Positions 1 to 7,674 of a DNA stretch of 64,000 bases are shown here, piece after piece. The notes under the pieces were generated by a model. The model was not told the DNA's origin and did not search any database. It saw only the letters and a list, made by a program, of their open reading frames with translations. Source of the stretch: DASVUS01 sp036388675 (GTDB lineage: Bacteria > Armatimonadota > Abditibacteriia > Abditibacteriales > Abditibacteriaceae); NCBI GenBank assembly GCA_036388675.1, contig DASVRI010000030.1, positions 124,001 to 188,000 on the forward strand, in the 5' to 3' direction. The translations under genes were made by a program, and so were the position numbers. Within the stretch, counting starts at the first letter, position 1, and every line of letters begins with the position of its first letter.

Positions 1-1454
1 TCGCGATTATCATCGCCATGGCCGAGCATCAGTTGCGTGAAGAAGCTCTCATTGCCATCGGGCGCGACTTCAGTTCAACCGCCGACGTTGAAACCGTCAT
101 GGAAGACGTGGTGGTGCAGGCGACCAAAATTTTACGGGCCGACGATTGCTCGTTGTTTCTCATGGACGAAGAAGGCGACCGTTTGCAACTGGCGGCCAGT
201 CATGGGCCGCTCCACGAGCAGGCCGGTCGCAGCAGCGCACGCTACGCTTTGGGTGAAGGTCTCACCGGATGGGTGGCGCAACATGGCGAAACCATTCGCG
301 TGGGCGACCCGCGCACCGATCCGCGCTGGAAAGGCTTGTTCATGGAAGCGCCCGCCGGTGAACTGGCCGCCGTGATGGCGGTTCCGGTGCGCGGCCATCG
401 CAGCATGATTGGCGTTTTGCGCGTGGTGCGGCACCGCAAAGGCTCGTTGTATTTTCTGCCCCAGGAGTTCACGCAGGCCGATGAAGATGTGCTGGTCACC
501 CTCGCCGGACAGTTGGCTGTCGCCATCGACCGCACGCGTTTGCTGGGGCGCTTGTTGCAGGCGGAGCGCATGGCGGCCTGGGGCGAAATGAGCGCGCGTT
601 CAGCGCACATGATCGGCAATGCCGTATTTGGCATCAAGGGCCACCTCAACGAACTGCAATACTGGATAAACGATTTGCTGGAGCCGCAGGAACTGGACGA
701 AGAAACATCCGGCACGAGTACTCAACACACCGATGGGGCAGATGCTGAAGCGAACGCCGGAGCCGAAGTGAACGCCGGGGCCGGGCGCAGTTCGCGTGAA
801 CCTTCGGCGCGCGACGAGGCGCGCTTGTTGATGGAAAACACCACGCGTGGAATTTATCGCCTCGAAGAAATTTTAGGCGAGTTTCGCGACTTTGTTCTGG
901 CGACGCAGCTTCACGCGCGCTCGCAGGACATCAACCAGATCATGCGCAACGTCACAGCCGAGAGTTTTCCGCGCAATTCCAACATCGACCTGGTGTTGAA
1001 CCTGACGCCGCAACTGCCGCCGGTTTCGGCAGACGAAGCCAAACTCAAACGCGCTTTTAGCGAACTCATCGAGAATTCAATCGACTTTCAGCCGCACGGC
1101 GGCATGTTAACCATTCGTACCGGCCTGGCCGCCGACGAAACCGTGCGTGAACTGGCGCGGCAGCCGATGAACGGACCCGTGTTGCAAATTGAGTTTATCG
1201 ATCACGGGCCGGGCCTCAGCGAACAAGACCGCGAACGCGTATTTACGCCTTTTTACACGCGCAAAGCCAAGGGCATGGGGCTGGGGCTTTCTATTGTAAA
1301 AGGAATTATTGAAGCGCATCACGGCGTAATTCGTGAGGTTGGTCAAAGCGGGGAATTCAACACGCGCATTGACCGGGCCAAGGCAGCCGGAGCGCACTTC
1401 GTGATTCTTCTGCCGGCGTATGCCGAAGACGGCAAAGGTACTGAGACGGTTTGA
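1..1454 (+). CDS. GAF-domain sensor histidine kinase (5' end probably outside window)
   Basis: Sensor kinase of a two-component system, probably cytosolic because no membrane segment is visible. Counting from the ATG at 18, a GAF domain covers roughly residues 8-170, followed by a divergent dimerisation/phosphoacceptor helix with the candidate His in SARSAHMIGNAVFGI (about residue 197). A low-complexity Ala/Glu linker lies near residues 235-265, then a HATPase domain with N-box ENSIDF, G1 box DHGPGLSEQ and G2 box GMGLGLSIVKGI. The frame is open upstream to the window edge and there is no ribosome binding site before the ATG at 18, so the protein probably starts outside the window. The response regulator 90 bp downstream is the likely partner. 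The sensed ligand cannot be read from the sequence. Confidence 0.85.
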   Translation, partial: AIIIAMAEHQLREEALIAIGRDFSSTADVETVMEDVVVQATKILRADDCSLFLMDEEGDRLQLAASHGPLHEQAGRSSARYALGEGLTGWVAQHGETIRVGDPRTDPRWKGLFMEAPAGELAAVMAVPVRGHRSMIGVLRVVRHRKGSLYFLPQEFTQADEDVLVTLAGQLAVAIDRTRLLGRLLQAERMAAWGEMSARSAHMIGNAVFGIKGHLNELQYWINDLLEPQELDEETSGTSTQHTDGADAEANAGAEVNAGAGRSSREPSARDEARLLMENTTRGIYRLEEILGEFRDFVLATQLHARSQDINQIMRNVTAESFPRNSNIDLVLNLTPQLPPVSADEAKLKRAFSELIENSIDFQPHGGMLTIRTGLAADETVRELARQPMNGPVLQIEFIDHGPGLSEQDRERVFTPFYTRKAKGMGLGLSIVKGIIEAHHGVIREVGQSGEFNTRIDRAKAAGAHFVILLPAYAEDGKGTETV

Positions 1455-1544
1455 GTTGAGCCTGCGAGTACTCGTTTCGGCAAACATTCGTTTGAACGAG
1501 TATCTCGCTTCCACTTAAAGATATGTTTGAGGAATTAAAAGAGT

Positions 1545-2006
1545 ATGGGAAAGATTTTTGTCGTTGACGATGAAGACGATGTGCGCCTTTCATTGGAGCG
1601 TCGCATGGCGCGTGAAGGCCATACGGTGCAAAGCGCCGGTTCACAGGCCGCTGCCATTGAGATCATCGGTTCCACAGACGTGCCCTTCGATGTTGTGCTG
1701 ACGGACATGTTGATGGAATCGCCAAACTCAGGCGTTGAAGTGCTGAAAGCGGCTCTGGCGCGCGATGTGTTTACCGAGGTTGTCATTCTAACGGCTTATG
1801 GCAACGTGGCCAACGCCGTCGAGTGCATGAAAATGGGCGCCTTCGATTACGTGGAGAAAAACATTCCTGGCGTCGATGTTTACGAATTGATTTGCATCAA
1901 AATCGAGCAGGCGCTGGATCGCCGCCGCTCTTCGCTGTCCACCGTGCGCAAGCTCGAACAGTTCGCTCGCACACAGGACAAACGCACCGACTCGCCTCTG
2001 GGTTAG
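1545..2006 (+). CDS. Response regulator receiver protein
   Basis: A CheY-like receiver domain of 153 residues with the acidic pair D8/D9, the phosphoacceptor Asp54 in VVLTDML, the switch Thr83 in VILTAYG and the conserved Lys105 in FDYVEK. GAGGAA lies about 10 bases upstream of the ATG. It follows the sensor kinase gene and is probably its target. No DNA-binding output domain follows. The C-terminus ends in TDSPLG just before an IS-like end at about 2047. After a one-base frame change the next residues read LVVARCGLLSQ, which loosely resembles the start of a GGDEF domain. The protein may therefore be the surviving receiver half of a receiver-GGDEF fusion cut by the insertion, but a genuine single-domain regulator is equally possible. 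Confidence 0.85.
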   Translation: MGKIFVVDDEDDVRLSLERRMAREGHTVQSAGSQAAAIEIIGSTDVPFDVVLTDMLMESPNSGVEVLKAALARDVFTEVVILTAYGNVANAVECMKMGAFDYVEKNIPGVDVYELICIKIEQALDRRRSSLSTVRKLEQFARTQDKRTDSPLG

Positions 2007-2175
2007 TTGTCGCACGTTGCGGATTGTTGTCTCAAAAAGATTAAGAGCCTGTTTCATAAGTCCCATGTTCCATCAGCGACGCTCTACCAGTATGATCAAC
2101 TACAGAAATAGGGCGGAGCTGAGAACAACCGCAGTTCTGCTGGCAAGGCAAGTGATCTGACCTCTTGGAGTAGCG

Positions 2176-2610
2176 ATGCGCCGTATCGAAAACTTTGCCC
2201 AAATTGTGTTTACAGGTGCAATAAGCGCGGCAGAAGTAACCGAGTTTTGCATTATCGTGAACACTTACTTTGTGCCGGGGTTGTTCAATCCCTTAGCAGA
2301 ATGGTTTTTCCCGCTCACTGTTGTAATTGGTGCGGCAGTTGGTATTGCAGCAGCTGCTCACTTATCAAGACTCAGAATTGCACCACAGCAGCGAGGGCAG
2401 CTTTTTTGGGCATGGTGTGCTGCCACTTTTCTGGGTATCTTTAGCTCCCTCTGGCTCGCTGCTGTTTTGGGCTATGGTGGTGCAGATCCCGATGCGAAGC
2501 TACTTGTACCAACTATCTATTTTGTTCAGTTAGCAGGTGTACTAATCTTCATTAGATTACAGCTCATACCTAGACAAGGTCTGATTAATCGGAACGATAC
2601 CAAAGACTAA
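2176..2610 (+). CDS. Hypothetical small membrane protein, possible IS passenger
   Basis: A 144-residue protein with about four hydrophobic segments (roughly residues 8-35, 44-62, 78-100 and 112-128) and a polar C-terminus, so probably an inner-membrane protein. GGAG lies six bases before the ATG, supporting translation. I recognise no family. It is convergent with the transposase and lies inside the candidate inverted repeats at 2047 and 3709. Its base composition is visibly more AT-rich than the flanking chromosomal genes and it holds no GAGTACTC copy. These points suggest it moved with the insertion element, but the function is unknown. Confidence 0.6.
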   Translation: MRRIENFAQIVFTGAISAAEVTEFCIIVNTYFVPGLFNPLAEWFFPLTVVIGAAVGIAAAAHLSRLRIAPQQRGQLFWAWCAATFLGIFSSLWLAAVLGYGGADPDAKLLVPTIYFVQLAGVLIFIRLQLIPRQGLINRNDTKD

Positions 2611-2657
2611 TGACTACTCTGGATGTATCGAGAATGCCACACAGGCGGAGCAAAAAT

Positions 2658-3362
2658 CTATTTTCTTCGCTCACATTGTAAACGCGCCAAGTCGGAGGCT
2701 TTTGCATGTGGTGTACCAGCCTCAAGATTCAAAAACTTGTGCAACTCGTCGTTTCCGCCAGCAGGTGAATTCAGGGGCTTCTGCTTTCCCAGACGCTTGA
2801 GCATGAGGCGGATCATCGCCAGATACACGAATGCTTCACTGCTGCACGGCAGCATCTCATAGTCCTTGCTGAGACGCCGATTACGCCCTAACCATGCAAA
2901 GCTCCTCTCCACCACCCAACGCCGCGGCACCACGGGCATGCTGCCGTTGTTTGCCCGCTTTAGTGACAAACCCACATACAACTCAGGTCCTGTGACACCC
3001 GCCTGACAACGCTGCTTCACGTCCTGCCAGAAGTCCTCTTCCACACTGGGCTTTGTGGGGTAAGAAACAACTTCAAGTCGGCAGCCCAAGTCCTCCTGCA
3101 TCCAGTCGTCCAGCGGCCCGGTGTAGCCCTTATCAGCCCACACAAGGCGCAACCGAGGAAAGGACGTGTTCTTTTGTGCTTGCAGGGGATCCAGCAAGAG
3201 CTTGGCACCGGCTCGATCCTGCACATTGGCCGCATGCACTTTGACTTTCAGCAGGAATCCATTTGTATCAACGAGGATGTGACGCTTGCGACCATTAACT
3301 TTCTTGCCACCATCATAGCCACGAGGCCCCCTTTTCCGTGGTCTTGCTCGACTGGGAGTCAA
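2658..3362 (-). CDS. IS5-family transposase, C-terminal part (ORF B)
   Basis: Carries most of the DDE catalytic core: RGYDGGKKVNGRKRHILVD, the second Asp in WADKGYTG, and the Glu in RRWVVERSFAWLGRNRRL. The usual IS5-type ending YLAMIRLMLKRL is followed by about 40 extra residues, so the stop may lie beyond the original terminus. The frame differs by +1 from ORF A, which supplies the N-terminus and the first Asp. The two frames overlap at 3313-3362 around a run of four A and five G on the coding strand, a plausible site of programmed slippage or an inactivating indel. The start given is the open-frame limit; this half is probably not translated on its own. Confidence 0.8.
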   Translation of the reverse strand: MTPSRARPRKRGPRGYDGGKKVNGRKRHILVDTNGFLLKVKVHAANVQDRAGAKLLLDPLQAQKNTSFPRLRLVWADKGYTGPLDDWMQEDLGCRLEVVSYPTKPSVEEDFWQDVKQRCQAGVTGPELYVGLSLKRANNGSMPVVPRRWVVERSFAWLGRNRRLSKDYEMLPCSSEAFVYLAMIRLMLKRLGKQKPLNSPAGGNDELHKFLNLEAGTPHAKASDLARLQCERRK

Positions 3363-3675
3363 TGATGGCTGTTGAAGATGTGCTGTGCCTGCCGGAGGCG
3401 CGTCTCAGTCGTTCACGCAAGATAGCATTGATCTTCTCCCACACGCCTGTTGCTTGCCATGCGCGAAAGTAGCGGTAGATCGTCTGCCATGGCGGGTACT
3501 CACGCGGCATCATGCGCCAATGGCAGCCGCTGCGCAGCAGATAGAAGATGCCGTTGAGGATCGAACGGCGGCACCACGAAGCCGGTCTACCACCCGGTTT
3601 CGGGCCGGGAATGAGGTGTTTTAGGTGACTCCATTCAGCGTCCGAAAGGTTGATTTCATAGGTGATTTGTGGCAT
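3313..3675 (-). CDS. IS5-family transposase, N-terminal part (ORF A)
   Basis: The 120-residue N-terminal half of an IS5-type DDE transposase. It contains the conserved opening LSDAEWSHLKHLIP, the helix-turn-helix-like region ILNGIFYLLRSGCHWRMMP, the motif WQTIYRYFRAWQATGVWEKI, and the first catalytic Asp in AIIDSQSSK. It begins at an ATG about 20 bases inside the candidate right terminal repeat. The frame runs out shortly after KTTEKG, where homologous transposases continue into KRGPRGYDGGKK of ORF B, so full-length transposase needs a +1 (or -2) frameshift near 3330-3345. Confidence 0.8.
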   Translation of the reverse strand: MPQITYEINLSDAEWSHLKHLIPGPKPGGRPASWCRRSILNGIFYLLRSGCHWRMMPREYPPWQTIYRYFRAWQATGVWEKINAILRERLRRASGRHSTSSTAIIDSQSSKTTEKGASWL

Positions 3676-3711
3676 AATGAAAATCTACTCCCCACCTTTT
3701 GAAACAGCCAA

Positions 3712-3944
3712 TAAGACGCGTTAGTCTCAATAGCCCCGAGTTGGTGCAGCCTCTGCTGGTGCAGCCATCGTTAGCGCAGCCAACACTGGTGTCGGAATTT
3801 AGCGCCACTCTCAGTTGCGGCATCGCCACATTCCCCCAGTGCGACAGCGCCACAAAACTCACCGACACCGCCGACAAAGCATTGTATGAAGCCAAGAATA
3901 GTGGACGCAACAAAGTCGTGCTGTCGGGCATGGCACACGCCTGA
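3712..3944 (+). pseudogene. 3' remnant of a GGDEF (diguanylate cyclase) gene
   Basis: The last ~50 residues read LSCGIATFPQCDSATKLTD followed by TADKALYEAKNSGRNKVVL, the characteristic C-terminal end of GGDEF domains (the SxGIA strand and the ADxALYxAKxxGRN helix). The GG(D/E)EF active-site loop and the N-terminal half are absent. The preceding sequence is a short Leu/Val/Gln/Pro repeat (ELVQP, LLVQP, SLAQP) running straight out of the IS right end. This is a truncated cyclase destroyed by insertion plus deletion. It may once have been joined to the receiver domain at 1545-2006. No function is expected. Confidence 0.65.
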
Positions 3945-4062
3945 GAATAATCGAGTGAGTAGCGGCGTGCGAACTCGTGCCCGCTGCGTTGCTAGCGCAG
4001 TGAGTACAGGTTTGCCAGGGAATCATTGAACCAAGTTGTAGGCGACCCTTGTGGGTGCAGCG

Positions 4063-4818
4063 TTACAGCGGCTGTTGTTTCGGCAGGCCGACACGACGTG
4101 GAAACTGCACAGGAGTCGCTTTAATTTTATTTATAACGACAATGTGATACGTCAGTTCGTGGCCGGGCAACGAGTAGGGCAGAAGCGCCTCTTCACGAGT
4201 ACTCGCTTGTCCACCCAGCCTGGCAATGGCCTTCTTTGCTTCCAGCAACTCCTGCCACGCGTTTTGGCCGCGCCATAGAACGAGGTGCCCATGCACTTTC
4301 AGCAGCGGCAGCGTCAATTCGCAAACTTCGCTCAGTGAACCCACGGCGCGTGCAGTCGCGACATCGAACTGTTCGCGAAATCGTGCGTTGTGCCCTACAG
4401 TTTCGGCGCGGTCGCACAACACTTGTGCATTGAGTTCCAGCGTCTGCGCCGTGGCCTGCATAAAATCGCATTTCTTGCGTGTGGAGTCCATGAGTGTGAC
4501 TTGCAGATTTGGACGTGCTGCGGCCAGAGCCAATCCGGGAAAACCCGCACCGGCCCCGACATCAATCACGCGACGCTCGTCTTCGAAGCAACCACTTTGC
4601 AGTCCTTGCAGCGAGTCGAGAATGTGTTTGATCCACGCTTCTTGCGGGTCGCGCACCGCCGTCAGGTTGAACTGTTGGTTGACGCGCAGCACTTCCTCTA
4701 TGAGCGCTCTCAAGAGGTGTTGTCGCTCGGGCGCAACGCTTAGCAGCAGGGTGTTCTGAAGCGAAGTGCCTTCGTTATGTTCGACTTTGATGGAACGTGC
4801 GGTGGATGGATCGGTCAT
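4063..4818 (-). CDS. rsmG: 16S rRNA (guanine527-N7)-methyltransferase RsmG
   Basis: Methylates G527 of 16S rRNA using S-adenosylmethionine. The 251-residue protein has the family opening NLTAVRDPQEAWIKHILDS and the SAM-binding loop VIDVGAGAGFPGLALA near residues 85-100. DRAE and TARAVGSLSEVCEL follow, as in GidB/RsmG proteins. I chose the ATG at 4818 because the frame upstream runs into clpS and lacks family-like sequence. clpS lies 20 bp upstream on the same strand, so the two may be cotranscribed. Confidence 0.93.
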   Translation of the reverse strand: MTDPSTARSIKVEHNEGTSLQNTLLLSVAPERQHLLRALIEEVLRVNQQFNLTAVRDPQEAWIKHILDSLQGLQSGCFEDERRVIDVGAGAGFPGLALAAARPNLQVTLMDSTRKKCDFMQATAQTLELNAQVLCDRAETVGHNARFREQFDVATARAVGSLSEVCELTLPLLKVHGHLVLWRGQNAWQELLEAKKAIARLGGQASTREEALLPYSLPGHELTYHIVVINKIKATPVQFPRRVGLPKQQPL

Positions 4819-4838
4819 GTTTCGTGTCGTGGGCGGGC

Positions 4839-5180
4839 TTAATCGCAATCGACTTCGACTTGCAGGCGAATCTCGCGGAGAATGCGCGCGACGCGCTGGC
4901 ACTCTTCGCGTGTGCCCTGGTAACAGATAGCGCGACCGTGCGTATGCGCTTCCAACATGATGTTGATCGCGGTTTCAATGTCGCAGCCGGTGGCTTTTTG
5001 CAATTGCAGAACAACTTCTTCCATGCTGTGAAAATCGTCGTTGTATAAAACAACGCGATATTCGCTATCGGTGTTGCCTGTATCTTGAGAAGCTGTGGTC
5101 TCGTAGGTTTCCTGCTGTGGCGCTTCAATGGTTCTGGGATCGTTTAAAAGTTGAGGAATCACGGCGTTTCGAGTACTCAT
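4839..5180 (-). CDS. clpS: ClpS adaptor of the ClpAP protease
   Basis: Delivers N-degron substrates to the Clp ATPase. The 113-residue protein has a disordered N-terminus followed by the ClpS fold: YRVVLYNDDFHSMEEVV, EAHTHGRAICYQGTREE and the closing Arg/Glu-rich helix. Both the NDD substrate-pocket signature and the central His residues are present. The start at 5180 gives the usual length and falls at ATGAGTACTCG, so the first residues (MSTR) are encoded by a copy of the dispersed palindrome. An in-frame ATG at 5237 would add 19 residues. The gene is divergent from the Rrf2 regulator. Confidence 0.93.
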   Translation of the reverse strand: MSTRNAVIPQLLNDPRTIEAPQQETYETTASQDTGNTDSEYRVVLYNDDFHSMEEVVLQLQKATGCDIETAINIMLEAHTHGRAICYQGTREECQRVARILREIRLQVEVDCD

Positions 5181-5256
5181 ACGTGCACCTGCACTGTGGT
5201 TCTTTCGGGACGGCGGCTGTGACGTAAACCCTCTCATGGGCCAGTCGCGCCGTTGC

Positions 5257-5285
5257 TTGTTACCGGCTTTGGGCTGCATTATACT
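5257..5285 (+). promoter_or_regulatory. Predicted sigma70-type promoter of the cysteine operon
   Basis: TTGTTA (5257-5262), a 17-base spacer and TATACT (5280-5285) lie about 60 bases before the rrf2-type gene. The site sits in the clpS/rrf2 intergenic region and would drive the rightward regulator-sat operon. Seen by eye only. Confidence 0.5.
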
Positions 5286-5346
5286 CGGTTTTTGGTTCTA
5301 TGTTTGTCCTGCCTTGCTGGTGGGCTTGGTTGTGAAGGAGAGCGAG

Positions 5347-5847
5347 ATGAGAATTTCTACGCGAAGCGAATACGGCTTGCGAGCCCTGATGGAGTTGGGT
5401 GTCGAGCCGGAGCGGGCGCTCTCGTTGCGTGACATCGCCAACCGCCAGCATATCTCACTTGAGTATCTTGAGCAGTTGATGCCGGCGCTCAAAAAAGCCG
5501 GATTAGTGCGAGCGCGGCGCGGCGCTCAGGGCGGCTATCAGCTTACCAAAGGCGCCACCGAAATCACGGTCTATGACATCATGACCGCGCTCGAAGGCAC
5601 CTTCGACCCGATGCAGTGCCTTGCCAACGGCGTGCCCAAACCAAGCGAAGAAGTTCCCATTGATGGCTGCGGCGCCAGCGGCAGTTGCGCCGTGCAGGAA
5701 GTGTGGCGACAGGTCAAAAACGTGGTCGAAGCCGTATTGAAAAAGATTACCCTGGCGCAGCTCATCGAACGCCAGCAACAGCGCTATGGCGGGCCGCTGC
5801 GCACCTATTCGGAACACGAGATCATGCGCTTGGTTGTGCTCAATTAA
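5347..5847 (+). CDS. Rrf2-family transcriptional regulator, probably of cysteine/sulfur genes
   Basis: A winged-helix Rrf2 protein of 166 residues: the opening MRISTRSEYGLRALMELG, the recognition helix ISLEYLEQLMPALKKAGLV and the wing RRGAQGGYQLTK are typical. Three cysteines (PMQCLA, DGCGAS and SGSCAV) sit where IscR-type members bind an Fe-S cluster, although CymR-type members act through cysteine-synthase binding instead. The ATG at 5347 has an AAGGAGAG ribosome site just upstream. The next genes are ATP sulfurylase, a JAMM peptidase and cysteine synthase, so a CymR-like role in cysteine metabolism is likely by context. Confidence 0.88.
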   Translation: MRISTRSEYGLRALMELGVEPERALSLRDIANRQHISLEYLEQLMPALKKAGLVRARRGAQGGYQLTKGATEITVYDIMTALEGTFDPMQCLANGVPKPSEEVPIDGCGASGSCAVQEVWRQVKNVVEAVLKKITLAQLIERQQQRYGGPLRTYSEHEIMRLVVLN

Positions 5848-5886
5848 TTGCATCAACGAGTACTCAATCGGGGAGAAAAACACCTA

Positions 5887-7050
5887 ATGCAGTCGGAAAT
5901 TGCGCCGCACGGTGGAAAGTTAGTCAATGCTTTTGTCAGTGGCGATGCCGCCGGCACATTGCGAGAACGGGCGCAGTCGATGACCAAGATTCACCTGGCC
6001 GACCGGCGCTTGAGCGACCTTGAAATGATCGGCTGCGGTGCGTTTTCTCCGCTCGATGGCTTTATGAAGCGCGCCGACTACGACAATGTCGTGGTTAACA
6101 AGCGCCTGGCCAACGGCCTGCCGTGGACGATTCCCATTACGCTGGCCGTCACCAGCGACGAAGCCGAAAACCTCAGCATTGATGACGAAGTGGCGCTCGT
6201 CGATAAATACGAGAATATTCTCGCTGTTCTCACGCTGGAAGAAATCTACAAATACGACCGCGAACGCGAATCGCGCCTGGTGTACCGCACGACCGATGAA
6301 GCGCATCCCGGTGTGCGCAACCTGTATCGGCGCGGCGACATCCACCTCGGCGGACGCATTCAGGTGCTGCAAGATCGCACCGATAAAACATTCCCCGAAT
6401 ACCGCCTGACCCCAGAGAACATGCGGCGCGCCTTTGCCCAACGTGGCTGGAAGAAAATCGTCGGTTTTCAAACACGCAACCCGATTCACCGCGCGCACGA
6501 ATACATCACCAAATGCGCGCTGGAAACAGTCGATGGACTGCTGGTTCATCCGCTCTTAGATGTCAGCAAAGACGACGACATTCCCGCCGAAGTGCGCATG
6601 GAATGCTATCGAGTACTCATCGAGCACTACTACCCGAAAGACCGCGTCATGCTGGCGATTTTGCCCGCCGCGATGCGTTACGCCGGGCCACGCGAAGCGA
6701 TTCTGCACGCCATTGTGCGCAAGAATTACGGTTGCACGCATTTCATTGTGGGGCGCGATCATGCGGGTGTGGGTAACTACTACGGCACGTTCGACGCGCA
6801 ATACATTTTCGACGAGTTCAGCCCGGAAGAGTTGGGCATCACGCCGATGATGTTTGATCACGCCTATTACTCGCCGACAACGGGCACTATGGGCACCGAT
6901 AAAACGATGCCGGAAGGTGCAGAGAAAGTGACATTGTCCGGCACCAAAGTGCGCCAGATGCTGATGGACGGCCAGATTCCGCCCGCCGAATTCACAAGGC
7001 CCGAAGTGGCACAGGTGCTCATCGACGCGATGCGGATAAGAGGAAGATAA
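5887..7050 (+). CDS. sat: ATP sulfurylase (sulfate adenylyltransferase)
   Basis: Makes adenylyl sulfate from ATP and sulfate, the first step of sulfate activation. The 387-residue length matches single-domain Sat enzymes. Active-site motifs are QTRNPIHRAHEY (the HxxH ATP-binding loop), the GRDHAGVGNYYG segment and LSGTKVRQML near the C-terminus. The ATG at 5887 is preceded by GGGGAG. The gene lies 39 bases after the Rrf2 regulator. No APS kinase or APS reductase is visible nearby, so the later steps must be encoded elsewhere. Confidence 0.95.
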   Translation: MQSEIAPHGGKLVNAFVSGDAAGTLRERAQSMTKIHLADRRLSDLEMIGCGAFSPLDGFMKRADYDNVVVNKRLANGLPWTIPITLAVTSDEAENLSIDDEVALVDKYENILAVLTLEEIYKYDRERESRLVYRTTDEAHPGVRNLYRRGDIHLGGRIQVLQDRTDKTFPEYRLTPENMRRAFAQRGWKKIVGFQTRNPIHRAHEYITKCALETVDGLLVHPLLDVSKDDDIPAEVRMECYRVLIEHYYPKDRVMLAILPAAMRYAGPREAILHAIVRKNYGCTHFIVGRDHAGVGNYYGTFDAQYIFDEFSPEELGITPMMFDHAYYSPTTGTMGTDKTMPEGAEKVTLSGTKVRQMLMDGQIPPAEFTRPEVAQVLIDAMRIRGR

Positions 7051-7054
7051 ATTC

Positions 7055-7186
7055 ACCACAGAGGACACGGAGGGACACAGAGGAAAAGAAGAGCTAAGAC
7101 ATAGCACGTGCATTCGCTTCACGTACTCGAAAGGCTTCCAACGGCTCACCCTCAAAACCTCTGTGTCCCTCCGTGTCCTCTGTGGT
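7055..7186 (+). repeat. Inverted-repeat element, copy 1 (29-bp perfect arms)
   Basis: Arms 7055-7083 and 7158-7186 are perfect inverted repeats of 29 bases built on CCACAGAGGACACGGAGG, separated by 74 bases with no gene. The right edge continues as TTCAAAACTAT, shared with the related element at 54124-54249. The start codon of the next gene lies directly at this edge. It looks like a miniature palindromic repeat. I recall CACAGAG-type repeats in other genomes but could not search. Confidence 0.8.
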
Positions 7187-7194
7187 TCAAAACT

Positions 7195-7662
7195 ATGTTG
7201 CAATTAACACGCGAACAATTCGAATGCATTATTGAGCAGGGGCGCGCAGGCAAACCGCTGGAAATCTGTGGCCTGTTGGCGGGTGAAATCCATCCTCCCA
7301 TCGAAGGTGGCGATGTGGCCATCACCAGAGTGGAGTGCGTGTATCCGGTCGAAAGCGACGACAAAAGCCCGCTGACTTATACGCTGAACTCAACCGAGTA
7401 TTTGCGCGCGCTGAAAGAAATCAAGGCGCGCGACCTGGAAGTGGTTGGAATTTATCACACGCATCCGGCGACTGAAGCGTATCCGTCGAAAACGGATGTG
7501 GCGCGCGCACACTGGGGCGATACCGACGATTTGCTGTTTCCCGAGTACTCGTATCTCATCGTTTCACTGCGCGACCCGCAGAACCCGGAGCCGCATTCGT
7601 ATAAAATTCGCGGGCGCAATATTCCCGATGACATCGTTGAGGAACCCGTAGCGGTTGTTTGA
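7195..7662 (+). CDS. JAMM/MPN+ (Mov34-like) metallopeptidase, Mec-type
   Basis: A 155-residue zinc peptidase with the complete JAMM signature: the Glu in EICGLLAG, HTHP, then S and D in YPSKTD. Bacterial stand-alone members such as Mec of Mycobacterium release cysteine from the C-terminus of the sulfur-carrier protein CysO. It lies between ATP sulfurylase and a cysteine synthase (12 bp upstream of the latter), which favours that role. No ThiS/MoaD-like CysO gene is visible in this operon. The ATG at 7195 has no obvious ribosome binding site because the upstream bases belong to the inverted repeat element. Confidence 0.85.
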   Translation: MLQLTREQFECIIEQGRAGKPLEICGLLAGEIHPPIEGGDVAITRVECVYPVESDDKSPLTYTLNSTEYLRALKEIKARDLEVVGIYHTHPATEAYPSKTDVARAHWGDTDDLLFPEYSYLIVSLRDPQNPEPHSYKIRGRNIPDDIVEEPVAVV

Positions 7663-7674
7663 GTCCCAACATAC

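Larger units (their letters stand above)
2047..3709 (-). mobile_element. IS5-family-like insertion element with a possible passenger gene
   Basis: The transposase is split over 2658-3675 on the minus strand. The candidate left end (2047-2060, GCCTGTTTCATAAG) and right end (3696-3709, CTTTTGAAACAGCC on the plus strand) are inverted repeats matching at 12 of 14 positions, and the CTGTTTCA-type end fits what I recall of IS5-group elements. If both ends are right, the element is about 1.66 kb and includes the convergent gene at 2176-2610. I see no clear target duplication. The genome-wide GAGTACTC palindrome is missing from 1474 to 4196, consistent with recent acquisition. The alternative is a shorter IS whose left end lies near 2760, just past the usual transposase C-terminus. 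Confidence 0.6.
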
